From Leptobrachium leishanense (taxonomy: Eukaryota > Chordata > Amphibia > Anura > Megophryidae): a stretch of DNA of 64,000 nt. Every line of letters starts with the position of its first letter. Position 1 is the stretch's first letter. Of the stretch, positions 43,100-54,480 are shown piece after piece. A model generated the notes under the pieces. That model was given only the letters and a program-made list of their open reading frames with translations, was not told the origin of the DNA and did no database searches. The stretch covers positions 21,789,822 to 21,853,821 of the forward strand of contig CM019065.1 of NCBI GenBank assembly GCA_009667805.1, given 5' to 3'. The position numbers and the translations under genes are program-made.

Positions 43100-44465
43100 A
43101 TTTGCCGTGCCTTGTTGGTGGAATATGTGTCCATTTCTGACAGCGCTTCCCTCCACCTCCCAGTCACATGCGGTGTACCCCACGGCTCGATACTCGGCCC
43201 CCTGCTATTCAAAATATTCGTAAACGATCTGCCCAACGTCTGCAAAGCCTCAGCTGTACACATGTCCGCAGACGACACCGTAATCTATACCAGCAAACCA
43301 AATCTCCCGCAGCTGGAGGCCATGCTGTAAGAACATTTCACAGAGGTAGAAAAGTGGATCAAAGATAAAAAAAACTTTTTATAAATACTGACACATTCTA
43401 AATATGTATCAGGACAAAGTCAAATGGCACGCTGACCACAGTCACTTCTCTCAAATATCTAGGTATGTGGTGGTTACACCCAAATCTATCTTTTGGCCCC
43501 CACATCGAAAAACTTTCATCTAAACTTTACCCCAAACTAGGGGCCCTGTACAGAAACAAATCCTGCCTGACCCCCGCGGTAAGAAATCAGATTGTACAAC
43601 AAATGCTTATGCTGGCTATTGATTACAGAGATGTAGTGTATGCAGCTGCCCCGCAAACACACCTTCATAAACTTACTGCATTCTATAACTCATTCTGCCA
43701 CTTTGTGCTACAATGTAACTATGTGGCCCACCATTGTGTTATATTAAAAGAGCTAAACTGGCCGTAGCTGGAATGCTGACGCACCCTTCAACTTTCCAAC
43801 CTGCTGTTTAAGAGCTTTTCAGTGAAGCTACCACCCTACCTGAATAGGCTGCTTCCCTCAGCAGTTCCCTCATCCTATAACCTCCGATCCAGGACCAGCA
43901 CCTTACTTGCAATACTACAATACAAAAAGACAGTGGCTCAATCGTCATTTTCCTACAGAGCACCGCAGTTATGGAACAACCTCCCAGACGCCATCAAATC
44001 TTCCCCTTAAGTCCTCAAGAGTTCCCTTTTAACATACCTCAATACAGAATGCACCTGTAAACATGTAACATAGTGATTATACAGAATGCATCTGTAAACA
44101 TGTAACATAGTGATTATACAGAATGCATCTGTAAACATGTAACATAGTGACTATATACAGAATGCACCTGTAAACATGTAACATAGTGACTATATACAGA
44201 ATGTGGCAGTAAACATGTAACATAGTGACTATATACAGAATGCACCTGTAAACATGTAACATAGTGAATATATGTCCTACATATTTATTTTCTGTGTTAA
44301 TCTGTATAGTTGCATCTTGTTTTTAATATCTTGCATTTATTACTTTGTGTTTCTGTAACGACTGTAACAACTCAATGTTCTTGAACCCAGGACATACTTG
44401 AAAATGAAAGAAATCTCAATGTATCCTTCCTGGTAAAATACTTTGCAAATAAATAAATAACTAAA
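43100..44465 (+). mobile_element. 5'-truncated L2-like LINE
   Basis: RT motifs GVPHGSILGPLLFKIFVNDL and SADDTVIYTS (43150-43300; YADD changed to SADD). Then SFGPHIEKLSSKLYPKLGAL and YNSFCHFVLQC (43465-43767), and SYNLRSRTS with SYRAPQLWNNLPDAIKSS (43822-44010), the usual C-terminus of L2/CR1-type ORF2. Frameshifts and stops separate the pieces. The 3' UTR has a tandem repeat (44055-44275), then ggacatacttgaaaatgaaa, ctcaatgtatccttcctggt and (aaat)n. That final 70 bp equals the SINE tail. Confidence 0.85.
44055..44275. repeat. Tandem repeat of about 37 bp in the LINE 3' UTR
   Basis: About six copies of acagaatgcatctgtaaac followed by atgtaacatagtgattat. Confidence 0.9.
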
Positions 44466-45120
44466 TATGGATTATAATCCTAAAAAAATGCATGAATTCT
44501 GATAAGGGAAACTCTTAGTGTTTACTAGCAGAATCCTCCCCTCCTTTTATACCAGCCTTTTAATGCTGCCACTTATTAGATATTTGCTCCTCCACTGTAT
44601 TTATGAAGAAATGAAAGATCTGCACAAGCAGCTTTGGATATTTAATGATAGCTACTGCTGGACCGTTTCAATTCCGTATTAAGTGTTGATATCTGCTATT
44701 GTACATTCTTTTGTTTTTTACGTACATTTCCTGTATTTTATACTGGCATTTCTCTTAAATGTCCTCATTTATGTAAAAAGAAAAAATGTGAATTAAAAAA
44801 AAGGATTTAATTGATGAAATGTTCAGACAAGTAAATGTTAGTGCCTGGATTAGGGGAGCAGCCCGTGATTGGTCATTGACAGAATGGCAAGCAATAGATT
44901 TGTACATAGAAAATAGTAACCCATCAATTATTTAGTAAAAGAATAATAATATTAAGATTAACCTGTAACAATATAACTGTATCACTCAGTGACAAAACGC
45001 TGAGAAAAAATAATTATCCACATAATGTTTAGAATTAATAGAACAGACAGTAAAAGACATATAACGAATCAGTCTGATCAGTAATGGAACGACACGTTAC
45101 ACTGACGTGAGATGGAATGA
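44466..45120. other. Stretch without recognisable feature
   Basis: AT-rich sequence between the LINE tail and the second 45-bp array. Confidence 0.4.
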
Positions 45121-45129
45121 ATGAATCAA

Positions 45130-45698
45130 TCAATGAATATGAGCAGTAACAGAATGATAAGTAATATAATGAATTAACATGGAATGATCGGTAACAGAAT
45201 GATAAGTAATATAATGAATTAATATGGAATGATCAGGTAACAGAATGATAAGTAATATAATGAATTAACATGGAATGATCAGTAACAGAATGATAAGTAA
45301 TATAATGAATTAACATGGAATGATCAGTAACTGAATGATAAGTAATATAATGAATTAACATGGAATGATCAGTAACAGAATGATAAGTAATATAACGAAT
45401 TAACACGGAATGATCAGTAACAGTATGATAAGTAATATAATGAATTAACATGGAATGATCAGTAACAGAATGATAAGTAATATAATGAATTAACATGGAA
45501 TGATCAGAAACAGAATGATAAGTAATATAATGAATTAACATGGAATGATCAGTAACAGAATGATAAGTAATATAATGAATTAACATGGAATGATCAGTAA
45601 CAGAATGATATGTACTATAATGAATAAACATGGAATGATCAGTAACAGAATGATAAATAATATAATGAATTAACATGGAATGATCAATAACAGAATGA
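45130..45698. repeat. 45-bp minisatellite array, right copy, part 1
   Basis: About 12 units in the same orientation as the array at 1-3500. Interrupted at 45698/45699 by a Helitron and continued at 48598. Confidence 0.95.
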
Positions 45699-48597
45699 TC
45701 TATATATATAAACGCGAAAGTCCTGACTGACTGACTCATCAACGCCCAGCTGAAACCGTTTAACCTAGGAACGTGAAATTTTGAAGATGCACTGTTTTTA
45801 TGATGTAGGCACCCACTAAGGAAGGATTTTTGGAAACTCCGCCCCTAAGGGGGTGAAAAGGGGGTTGAATATTTTAAACAGTATACCTATAGCTCAAAAA
45901 CAGAAGATGCTACAGATGTGAAAATCGGTATTTAGATTCATCTTGAAAAATAAAAAACATGTATTTTACCGTTTTTCAAAAATTCGACTGGGGGGGCGAA
46001 AAAAGGGGGTTGAATATTTTAAATATTTTAAACAAGATACCTATATCTTAAAAACAGAAGATGTTACAGACGTGAAAATCGGTATTTAGATTCATCTTGA
46101 CAAATAAAAACACACGTATTTTACCATTTTCTGAAAATTCCTTGGGGGACAAAAAGGGGGTTGAATACTTTTTTCATAAACGTGAAAGTCCTGACTGACT
46201 CATCAATGCTCAGCTGAAACCGTTTAACCTAGGAACGTGAAATTTTGAAGGTGCACTGTTTTTATGATGTGAGCACCCACTAAGCAAGGATTTTTGGAAA
46301 CTCCGCCCCTAGGGGGGTGAAAAAGGGGGTTGAATATTTTAAACAGGGTACCTATAGCTCAAAAACAGAAAATGTTACAGACGTGAAAATCTGTATTTAG
46401 ATTCGTCTTGAAAAATAAAAAAACATTTATTTTATCATTTTCAGAAAATTCCATGGGGGGGCCAAAATGGAGGGTTGAATACCTTTATCATAAACACGAA
46501 AGTCCCGACTGACTAACTGACTCATCAACGCCCAGCTGAAACCGTTTAACCTAGGAATGTGAAATTTTGAAGGTGCACTGTTTTTATGATTTAGGCGCCC
46601 ACTAAGGAAGGATTTTTGGAAAATCCACCCATAAGGGGGTGAAAAAGGGGGTTGAATATTTTAAACAGGATACCTTTAGCTCAAAAACAGAAGATGCTAC
46701 AGATGTGAAAATCGGTATTTAGATTCATCTTGAAAAATAAAAAAACACGTATTTTACCAATTTTTTTATTTTACCGTATTTTTCAAAAATCCAAGTGAGG
46801 GCGAAAAAAGAGGGTTGAATATTTTAAATATTTTAAAAAGGATACCTGTATCTCCAAAACAAACAATGTTACAGTCCTGAAAATTGGTATTTAGATTCGT
46901 CTTGAAAAATAAAACAACACTTATTTTGCCATGTTCTGAAAATTCCTTGGGGGGGCAAAAACGGGGGTTGAATACCTTTATCAGTATACCTATATTTCAA
47001 AAACCGAAGATGTTACGGGTGTGAAATTTAGTATTTACAATCTTTGTGAAAAAAAAAACAATCATGTTTTTTGCCATTTTCCACAAATGTAATTGGGGGG
47101 GTCGGGGGAAAGGGGTCAGAATATTTTTATCATTATACCTATATTTCAAAAACCAAAGATGTTACAGACGTGAAATTTGGTATTTACAATCTTCTTGAAA
47201 AATAAAAACAGGTGTATTACCATTTTCCAAAAATCCCAAGGGGGATGAAAAAAAGGGGGGCTGAATACTTTTAAACAGGATACCTATATCTCAAAAACAG
47301 AAGATGTTACAATCCAATTGGGGGGGTCGGTGGAAAGGGGTCTGAATATTTTTATCATTGTGCCTATATTTCAAAAACCAAAGATGTTACAGACGTGAAA
47401 ATTGGTATTTAGATTCATCTTGAGAAACTAAAAAAAAACACCTATTTTACCATTTTCCAAAAGATCAGTGGGAGGGGGCAAAAAGGGGGGTTGAATACTT
47501 TTATCAGTATACCTATATTTCAAAAACCAAAGATGTTAAAGGTGTGAAATTTGGTATTTACAATCTTCGTGAAAAAAAACAAACATGTGTTTTGCCATTT
47601 TCCACAAATCCATATAAGGGGGGGGGTCGAGGAAAAGGGGTCTGAATACTTTTATCAGAATATCTACAGTTCAAAAACTAAGATGTTACAGGTGTGAAGT
47701 TTGGTAATTACAATCTTTTGAAAATAAAGAAACACGTGTTATACCATTTTCCAAAAATCCAAGTTGGGGGGGGTAAAAAAAAGGGGGGTGAATACTTTTA
47801 AACATGATACCTACATCTCAAAAACAGAAGATGTTACAGATGTGAGAATTGGTATTTAGATTTGTCTTGAGAAACAAAAAACACCTATTTTACCATTTTC
47901 CAAAAATCCAGCAGGAGGGGGAAAAAGGGGGGTTGAATACTTTTATCAGTATACCTATATTTCCAAAAACCAAAGATGTTACAGGTGTGAAATCTGGCAC
48001 TTACAATCTTCTTGAAAAATAAAAAAACACATGTTTTACCATTTTCCAAGAATCCCATGTGGTGGGTGAAAAAAGGGGGTTGAATACTTTTCAACAGGAT
48101 ACCTATATCTCAAAAACAGAAGATGTTACAGACGTGAAAATTGGTATTTAGATTCGTCTTGAAAATAAAACAACACATATTTTACCATTTTACAAAAATC
48201 CAGTGGGGGTGCAAAAAGGGGGATGAATACCTTTATCACTATACCTATATTTAAAAAACCAATGATGTTACAGGTGTGAAATTCAATATTTACAATCTTC
48301 GTGCAGACAAAATACATGTTTTACCATTTTCCGAAAATCCAGTTAAGGGGGGTGGGGGAAAGGGATGTGAATACTTTTATCAGTATACCTATATTTAAAA
48401 AACCAAAGATGTTACAGGTGTGAAATTTGGCACTTACGTTCTTTTTGAAAAATAAAGAAACACGTGTTTTACAATTTTCAAAAAATCCCAAGTGGGGGGG
48501 AAAGTGGGGTTCTACCAAAAAAACCTCAAGTTTCTTTTAAAAAACTATTTTAACAAAGCCTAAAATCCACGCGAGCGAAGCCGCGGGCAAAAGCTAG
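45699..48597 (+). mobile_element. Non-autonomous Helitron inside the minisatellite
   Basis: Starts TC (tctatatatataaacgcgaa), ends gcgggcaaaagctag at 48597, with the cacgcgagcgaagccgcg hairpin before it. Left flank ...cagaatga, right flank taagtaatat: joining them restores the array unit cagaatgataagtaatat exactly, so it inserted between A and T without target duplication. The interior is a diverged array of about 145-bp repeats (more than in the 30091 copy). The 5' segment (gaaagtcctgactgactcat...gcactgtttttatgat) occurs three times (45699, about 46174, about 46493). No ORF. Confidence 0.93.
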
Positions 48598-49135
48598 TAA
48601 GTAATATAATGAATTAACATGGAATGATCAGTAACAGAATGATAAGTAATATAATGAATTAACATGGAATGATCTGTTACAGAATGATAAGTAATATAAT
48701 GAATTAACACGGAATGATCAGTAACAGAATGATAAGTAATATAATGAATTAACATAGAATGATCAGTAACAGAATGATAAGTAATATAATGAATAAACAT
48801 GGAATGATCAGTAACAGAATGATAAGTAATATAATGAATTAACATGGAATGATCAGTAACAGAACGATAAGTAATATAATGAATTAACATGGAATGATCA
48901 GTAACAGAATGATAAGTAATATAATGAATTACCATGGAATGATCAGTAACAGAATGAAAAGTAATAAAATGAATTAACACGGAATGATCAGTAACAGAAT
49001 GATAAGTAATATAATGAATTAACACGGAATGATCAGTAACAGAATGATAAGTAATATAATGAATAAACATGGAATGATCAGTAACAGAATGATAAGTAAT
49101 ATAATGAATTAACATGGAATGATCAGTAACAGAAT
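48598..49135. repeat. 45-bp minisatellite array, right copy, part 2
   Basis: Resumes exactly in phase after the Helitron, about 12 units, then decays into the duplicated flank. Confidence 0.95.
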
Positions 49136-49174
49136 AAATAAATATAAAATGATCAGTAATAGAATGTTCAGTAA

Positions 49175-49708
49175 TCAGCTAGTCGACATAAAATGATGGG
49201 TAACAGAAGTTTCAGTAAAGGAATGGTCGGTGACAGAATGAATAGACAAGTAACCAAAATAAGAATAATCAATAGACAAGAAAAGATCAGACAGAGAATT
49301 ATCAGACAGACGTTTGAGTATTATCAGGTGGTAACAGGATCGTGCACCTCTCAGATATTGTATCTTACTCGCTCTCTCCTCATTTACTGAGTGTAACCAA
49401 GCAGCAGCATTTCCCAAAGAAGCTGTTTATAAAGCGAGGAACATGCTCAACATTATCCCCTTATATGCAAAAAGAAGGGTCATGTTTTCCAGTGGGATAT
49501 TCGTGTGAGTGGTCTGTGGAGACACAGCATGTTATATCAATGGTTCCACAGGGGGTTCAAGGCTGTACCCTAAGGCTTGGCCATCCTGTGCTGTGATAGC
49601 TGTAACATGGGGAATTTAACATCTCACTCCTGAGACTAAAAGACTTATCAGTGAATAATCTGCAGATCTATGTCATCCCTGAAAATACAATCACCGCTTT
49701 ATATCATA
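49175..49708. other. Duplicated flank, right copy
   Basis: Counterpart of 3530-4027 with the same order of neighbours. No gene. Confidence 0.8.
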
Positions 49709-50839
49709 CTAGCTTTTGCCAGCGACTTCACTGGTGTGTATTTTGGGATTTGTTAAAATTGTTTTTAAAAGAAACATGACATTTTTGTCCAAACTGTACA
49801 AAATATAATTTACAGGTTGCTGTCTTAATGTAATAAGTAATGTTTTGGCAGACGTTAGTCAGGTTGTATTGGATACATAACAAAGTTGTTTCATTCATGT
49901 GTCCATTAATTTTTTTTGTGTTGTAAATCACTGGTGTATTTTGGTCTAGGCCTAGGGCGGAACTCTAAAAAAAAATATTTTTTTTTTTTTACTTTTGCAA
50001 ACTATTTTACCAGGAAGGAAAAATTGAGATGTCACTAATTTTTAAGTATGTCCTGGGTAGGCAATGCCTAGGCTTTCACTTTCCAGGGGGCAACAAAAAA
50101 ACCTCACCACTAATTGGGTTACTCACAGAGCACCAAAATGACGCCAACATTTTGGTGTTCTGTAGTTAACTGCACTTCGGGAATAAAATTGGGTACCCTG
50201 CAGTGAATGGTGAATTCACTGCAGGGTGGGGAAAAGTGCATGGAGTCGGCCGCTGTATGCTGCCACCGCAAACCCATGGTCTGCTGTTTTCAAAAGAACT
50301 ACTGAACGAAAATGTCTGGAATTTACATATAAGATCCTATGATTGATAATAAAAAGTTCTGTTACAGAAAAAGAAGAACCGATATTAAAAAAAGGGGAGG
50401 TTTTTGCCCAAAAAATTCTGCAAAATTACTAAATGGTACTAAAAAAAATAAATCAATAAATATAGACTTTTTACTGCAGATTAAAATAATAAGTGGTTTA
50501 TTAGATATTGCATAAAAATGGGAATATTTTTAACATTGAAACCTATGGGGTTCGCCTGAATACCTGAACCTGCGGATTGAAACCACCGAACATTAGGGTA
50601 TTTCACTGACATTTCTCTGCTGTTTGGTGTTCTCTGAATAGATTAACCATTACTTCTCTATGGGGATTTGCACTGCCTTCAAACAGCACCATACTTCCTG
50701 GCAGTTCACCAAACTTGTGTGTGAGCATATCACCAGAGCAGTGGTGTACTTAGAGGAGTGGCAGAGGGCGGGCTGCCCCAGGTACCAGTGATTATTGGGG
50801 TGTCATTAGGGGGTACTAGGAGGTGCCACTGTGTGTCAG

Positions 50840-51478
50840 CTTTGAGCTGTGTTCTCAAACAACGAGCAGCGGAGCATGGCGTTTGCATACGGAATAAAAT
50901 CGAATAGAATAAAAATCCCCCTCTCCTCCCTCCATAGCTCCTCCCCTGCCCCGCAGCAGCTCTAGGAGGGGGATGTGATTTGTGTCCAGAGAGAGAAGAT
51001 GACAGTAAACGGCAGGTAAAGGGGGGGGTATCAGCAGAATATGAAGCCCTGTCTGCTTACTGCTGTTTAATGTGGACCTTTCCTTAACCAGCACTGCAGT
51101 GATAGAAATTTGTCATTGAGCTGCCTGGCTCCTGGTGAGGCTGCGTGCGTGCAGGTCACACTCGGTCCGGCCAGTCAGGTGGTACTGAGTCTCAGTACCA
51201 CCTGACTGGCTGAACCACGTGACACGCAAGCAGCTGCCCACCCTTTCGTTAACATGGACTGTCACTCTATTCTGGACTGAACACCCACCAGGAAGGGAAT
51301 CAAAGCCACGGTGCACCCTCTGGCAGTGGCACCCCACTGCTGACAAGATGGCTCCACGCACAGGCACAGCCGCGATCCTAACGTGGCCTGCAGGGACCTC
51401 CTACTGAGTCTGTACACAGTCCCTGCTGACTCTGCACACAGCCCTACCGCGGACAGAGGCCGGTAAATGTAGAATAAA
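50840..51478. other. GC-rich interior of the hAT element
   Basis: Contains a 22-bp-class palindrome around agtcaggtggtactgagt (51173-51207). No gene identified. Confidence 0.4.
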
Positions 51479-51479
51479 T

Positions 51480-52080
51480 AATTGCTGTGTGCTCATATAC
51501 ACTCAGTTTGCTGGGAGTTTTATTGCAGTGGATTCTGATGCACTCATACACACCACACATTGTATTGCTGGGAGTTTTATTGCCATGGATTCTGATACGC
51601 TGACACACACCACACATTGCATTGCTGGGAGTTTTATTGCAGTGGATTCTGATGCACTCATACACACCGCACATTGCATTGTTGGGAGTTTTATTGCTGT
51701 GGATTCTGATACGATGACCCGCACATTGCATTACTGGGAGTTTTATTGCTGTGGATTCTGATACACTCATACACACTGCACATTGAATTGCTGGAATTTT
51801 TATTGCTGTGGATTCTGATACACTGACATAAACCAAACATTGCATTGCTGGGAGTTTTATTGCTGTGGATTCTGTGATACACACTGCATAGTACAGTGTG
51901 TTTTATTGCCTTGGAGCTCTGGGATACACTCATACACACTGCACATTACTGTGAGTTTTATTGCTGTGCAGCTCTGTGATATGCTCATACACAGTGCACA
52001 TTTCTGTGGGTTTTATTGCTGTGTAGCTCTGTGATACGCTCATATGCAGTGCACGTTTCTGTGGATTTTATTGTTCAACC
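51480..52080. repeat. 57-bp minisatellite
   Basis: About ten copies of gctgggagttttattgctgt then ggattctgatacactcatac and acactgcacattg. 57 is a multiple of three, which explains several artificial open frames. Two units also lie at 29740-29880. Confidence 0.9.
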
Positions 52081-52552
52081 AATTAGAGCGGCTTTGATCC
52101 AGTATACTTAACATGCGTTGCTGTTCTTTGTAAAAATGCTTGAATTTAAGCATTTCATAATTTTATTTATCTCAATAGATTCATTTTGAAATGGTGTACA
52201 AAATATACAAGTAGGCACTTGGTATCCACTTTTAATATAAAGAGAGGAAAAAGCGGAGCTCTAAGAGGAAAAGGTGGAGCTTAAAGAGGAAGGGTGGGGA
52301 TTAACCAGGAAGAGGTGTGCCCTTGACAGGAAGGGGTGCCTCAAATTTAAATTAGGGGGTGCACAAGTTTAGTCAGGCCTAGGGCAGCACAAAACCTAAA
52401 TACACCACTGTTGTAAATTCAAACAGACAATGAGACAGATAAAAATATTTTGTTGTTTTTGGCATCTGGAACACAGAAATAAAACAGATTTGAGTACTTC
52501 TTTGTAAACTCCATTAGTGGCTCTTCTTTCAGGTGCTCATATCACCAGAGAG

Positions 52553-53628
52553 TAGACATGTGCATTCGTTTTAGTACTAAAACGATTTAGTACGAATTTT
52601 GGGATAATTTAGTTTTAGTATGACTCAAGAGAAACGAAACTGCTCAGTACAAAAAACGAAAGATACTAAAATAAAATGCACTACATTTTAGTTTCAGTCC
52701 TTTTTGTGATATTACATTGATGAGTGAAGGAGACCAGCAATGAAGAGCGCAACATCCGAAGTTCTGCACCCTCCACATGCCAATGCAGTAGGATGTTCTA
52801 TACAGATAGGGGCATTTAATTAATGCAGGAGGATGTTCTATACATTATACAGAGAGGGGTATTAATGCAGGAGGATGTTATATACATTATAAAGAGAAAG
52901 GTATAAATTGAGGAGGATGTTCTATATATTATACTGAGAGGGGTATTAATTAATGCAGGTGGATGTTGTATACATTATACAGACAGGGGTATAATTAATG
53001 TAGGAGGATGTTCTAAACATTATACAGAGAGGATCCTTTTTTTCAGCCCTTTAAATCCTGTGGCTGTGAGCGCTGAGATCGGCTGCTTGTTACATTATCT
53101 CTCAGTACAATGTATCAGGCTCAGTTGTTACAGTAACTGACTGTAACAGCCCTCAGAGTTTCAGTAAAACAAGGAAATAATATTGTTCTAACCTCTTATA
53201 CATAAAAATATTATTTACTAGCTTTACTGAAACTCTGAGCGCTGTGATGAGCAGCGAACAGTCAGTAACTGTAACAGCTTTGACACGGGGCAGTATTACA
53301 ATGTTGGTGCTAACTTAACCAGAGCTGGTGTAAACTGAAAACCTCCATAGGCTCTAATGGCTCTGGGAGTTTACAACAGCTCTGGTTATGTTGGCACCAA
53401 CTATGTAATATGGCCCACATTGTGCTGAGTGAGAGATACTGTAACAAGCAGCGATCTCAGCCCTCTGAGGAGCCACTACAATAGAAATTGTATCCACTGG
53501 TTTTCGGATGAATGAAATTAGTTTTCATACTAAAGAACTGAAAACGAATTTCTTTAGTAACTAAATAAATTGCATTTTAGGACTAATCCATTAGTTCAAA
53601 ACGAAATTTTGTGCTGTGCACATGTCTA
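52553..53628. mobile_element. TAGACATGTGCA-family element, complete, 8-bp TSD
   Basis: Both ends read tagacatgtgca. Perfect duplications ccagagag at 52545-52552 and 53629-53636; the paralogous Helitron at about 4377 has the empty site (single cagagag). Inside: a tandem stretch of about 58 bp at 52790-53030, a large palindrome (53090-53280) and a nested MITE (53290-53416). 8-bp TSD and TAG ends suggest the hAT superfamily. Non-autonomous. Confidence 0.88.
53290..53416. mobile_element. Palindromic MITE nested in the preceding element
   Basis: Second copy of the MITE at 17163-17292 (ttggtgctaacttaaccaga ... ttggcaccaactatgtaat). The longer relative at 10661 lacks it at this point. Confidence 0.8.
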
Positions 53629-54102
53629 CCAGAGAGTTAGTCGAGCTTTGTTTGGAATAGGCACTGTAAAACTGCCCATGTGAGAAGCAGACTTCTCTTA
53701 GATAGCGGGCATTGACCTTCAAAGTCTGTCCCTGAGACTTGTTGATGGTCATCGCAAAAAACAATCATTCGGGTGAACTGAAGCCTTTTGAATTGAAACG
53801 GATATTCTGAAGGTATAATAGGTATTCGTGGTATGAACACCGACTCCCCCAGCCAGAACCGGTTGGCACCGTAGCTTCAATGACATTTCCGTGGAGTGCT
53901 TTTTCTTTGCAATCTGGGGCCGTTACAGAGCTTTGGTTGGTTGAGGTTACGCAATAATATCACAGGTTCTTTCACTTAAAGAAGAAGTTTGTTCGGGAAG
54001 AGCAGGAGGATTTAAAGAGCTCAAGATCTCAACAGGATAGGATAGTGCACTGTGTCATCACTTTGAACCATTGAATCTACAGATTTGTACTCCATTTGTA
54101 CT

Positions 54103-54480
54103 AGACATGTGCACGGCAAAAAAAAAATGTTTTGTTTCATTTCAGATCATTTCATTCCATTATTTTTCATTTCGGATCATTTCGTTATGTTACCATGATT
54201 CTGTATTTTCGGAATGCTTCTTTGATTCAGACGATCGGTAATTCATATTTCGGTTTGATTCGTTATTTCATTTTTATTGGTATTTCGTTTGCGGATCAAT
54301 TTCTATTTTGTTTTTATTAGTTATTTTGTATTACATTTTTACTTCGTACTTTGTTTTTATTTCATATTTAATTTTTATTATTTATTTCGTATTTCGTTTT
54401 TATTAGTCATTTTGGAATGTGAAACAGATTAATTTTACTTAGATTAAAGTATAAAAACAAATGCCTAAACCCCTGTCTTT
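54103..54480. mobile_element. TIR-element fragment starting tagacatgtgcac, right copy
   Basis: Counterpart of 4849-5102 with longer low-complexity atttcgtatttcgtttttat text. No second terminus. Confidence 0.55.

Larger units (their letters stand above)
49929..52410. mobile_element. hAT-type element, 2.5 kb, with 8-bp TSD
   Basis: Ends cactggtgtattttggt and, reverse-complemented, cagtggtgtatttaggt. Perfect 8-bp duplications ttgtaaat at 49921-49928 and 52411-52418; the empty site is seen in the paralogous Helitron at about 4243. The interior has a SINE tail (minus, about 49995-50075), the shared module (50450-50560), a 57-bp minisatellite (51480-52080) and G-rich text. No transposase. Confidence 0.88.
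49709..54102 (-). pseudogene. Second Helitron relic, split by two hAT insertions
   Basis: The 3' end (minus) is gccaaaagctag with CTAG at 49709-49712. Helicase pieces lie at 53637-54102: FIPRIPIIPSEYPFQFKRLQ, degraded INKSQ, CFSHGQ-type and NGVYKEVLK-type text, and VDSMVQSD-type text near 54060. Compared with the copy at 4028-4848 it is interrupted by elements at 49929-52410 and 52553-53628, whose removal restores collinearity. Frameshifted and dead. Confidence 0.8.

Noticed and set aside
43039..43278. Minus-strand frame over the LINE reverse transcriptase
   Set aside because: Antisense shadow; the plus strand has the RT motifs.
45233..45742. Minus-strand open frame of 169 codons
   Set aside because: Same minisatellite, running into the Helitron end.
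51444..51939. Several overlapping open frames with repeated peptides
   Set aside because: They come from a 57-bp repeat (multiple of three) inside a hAT element.
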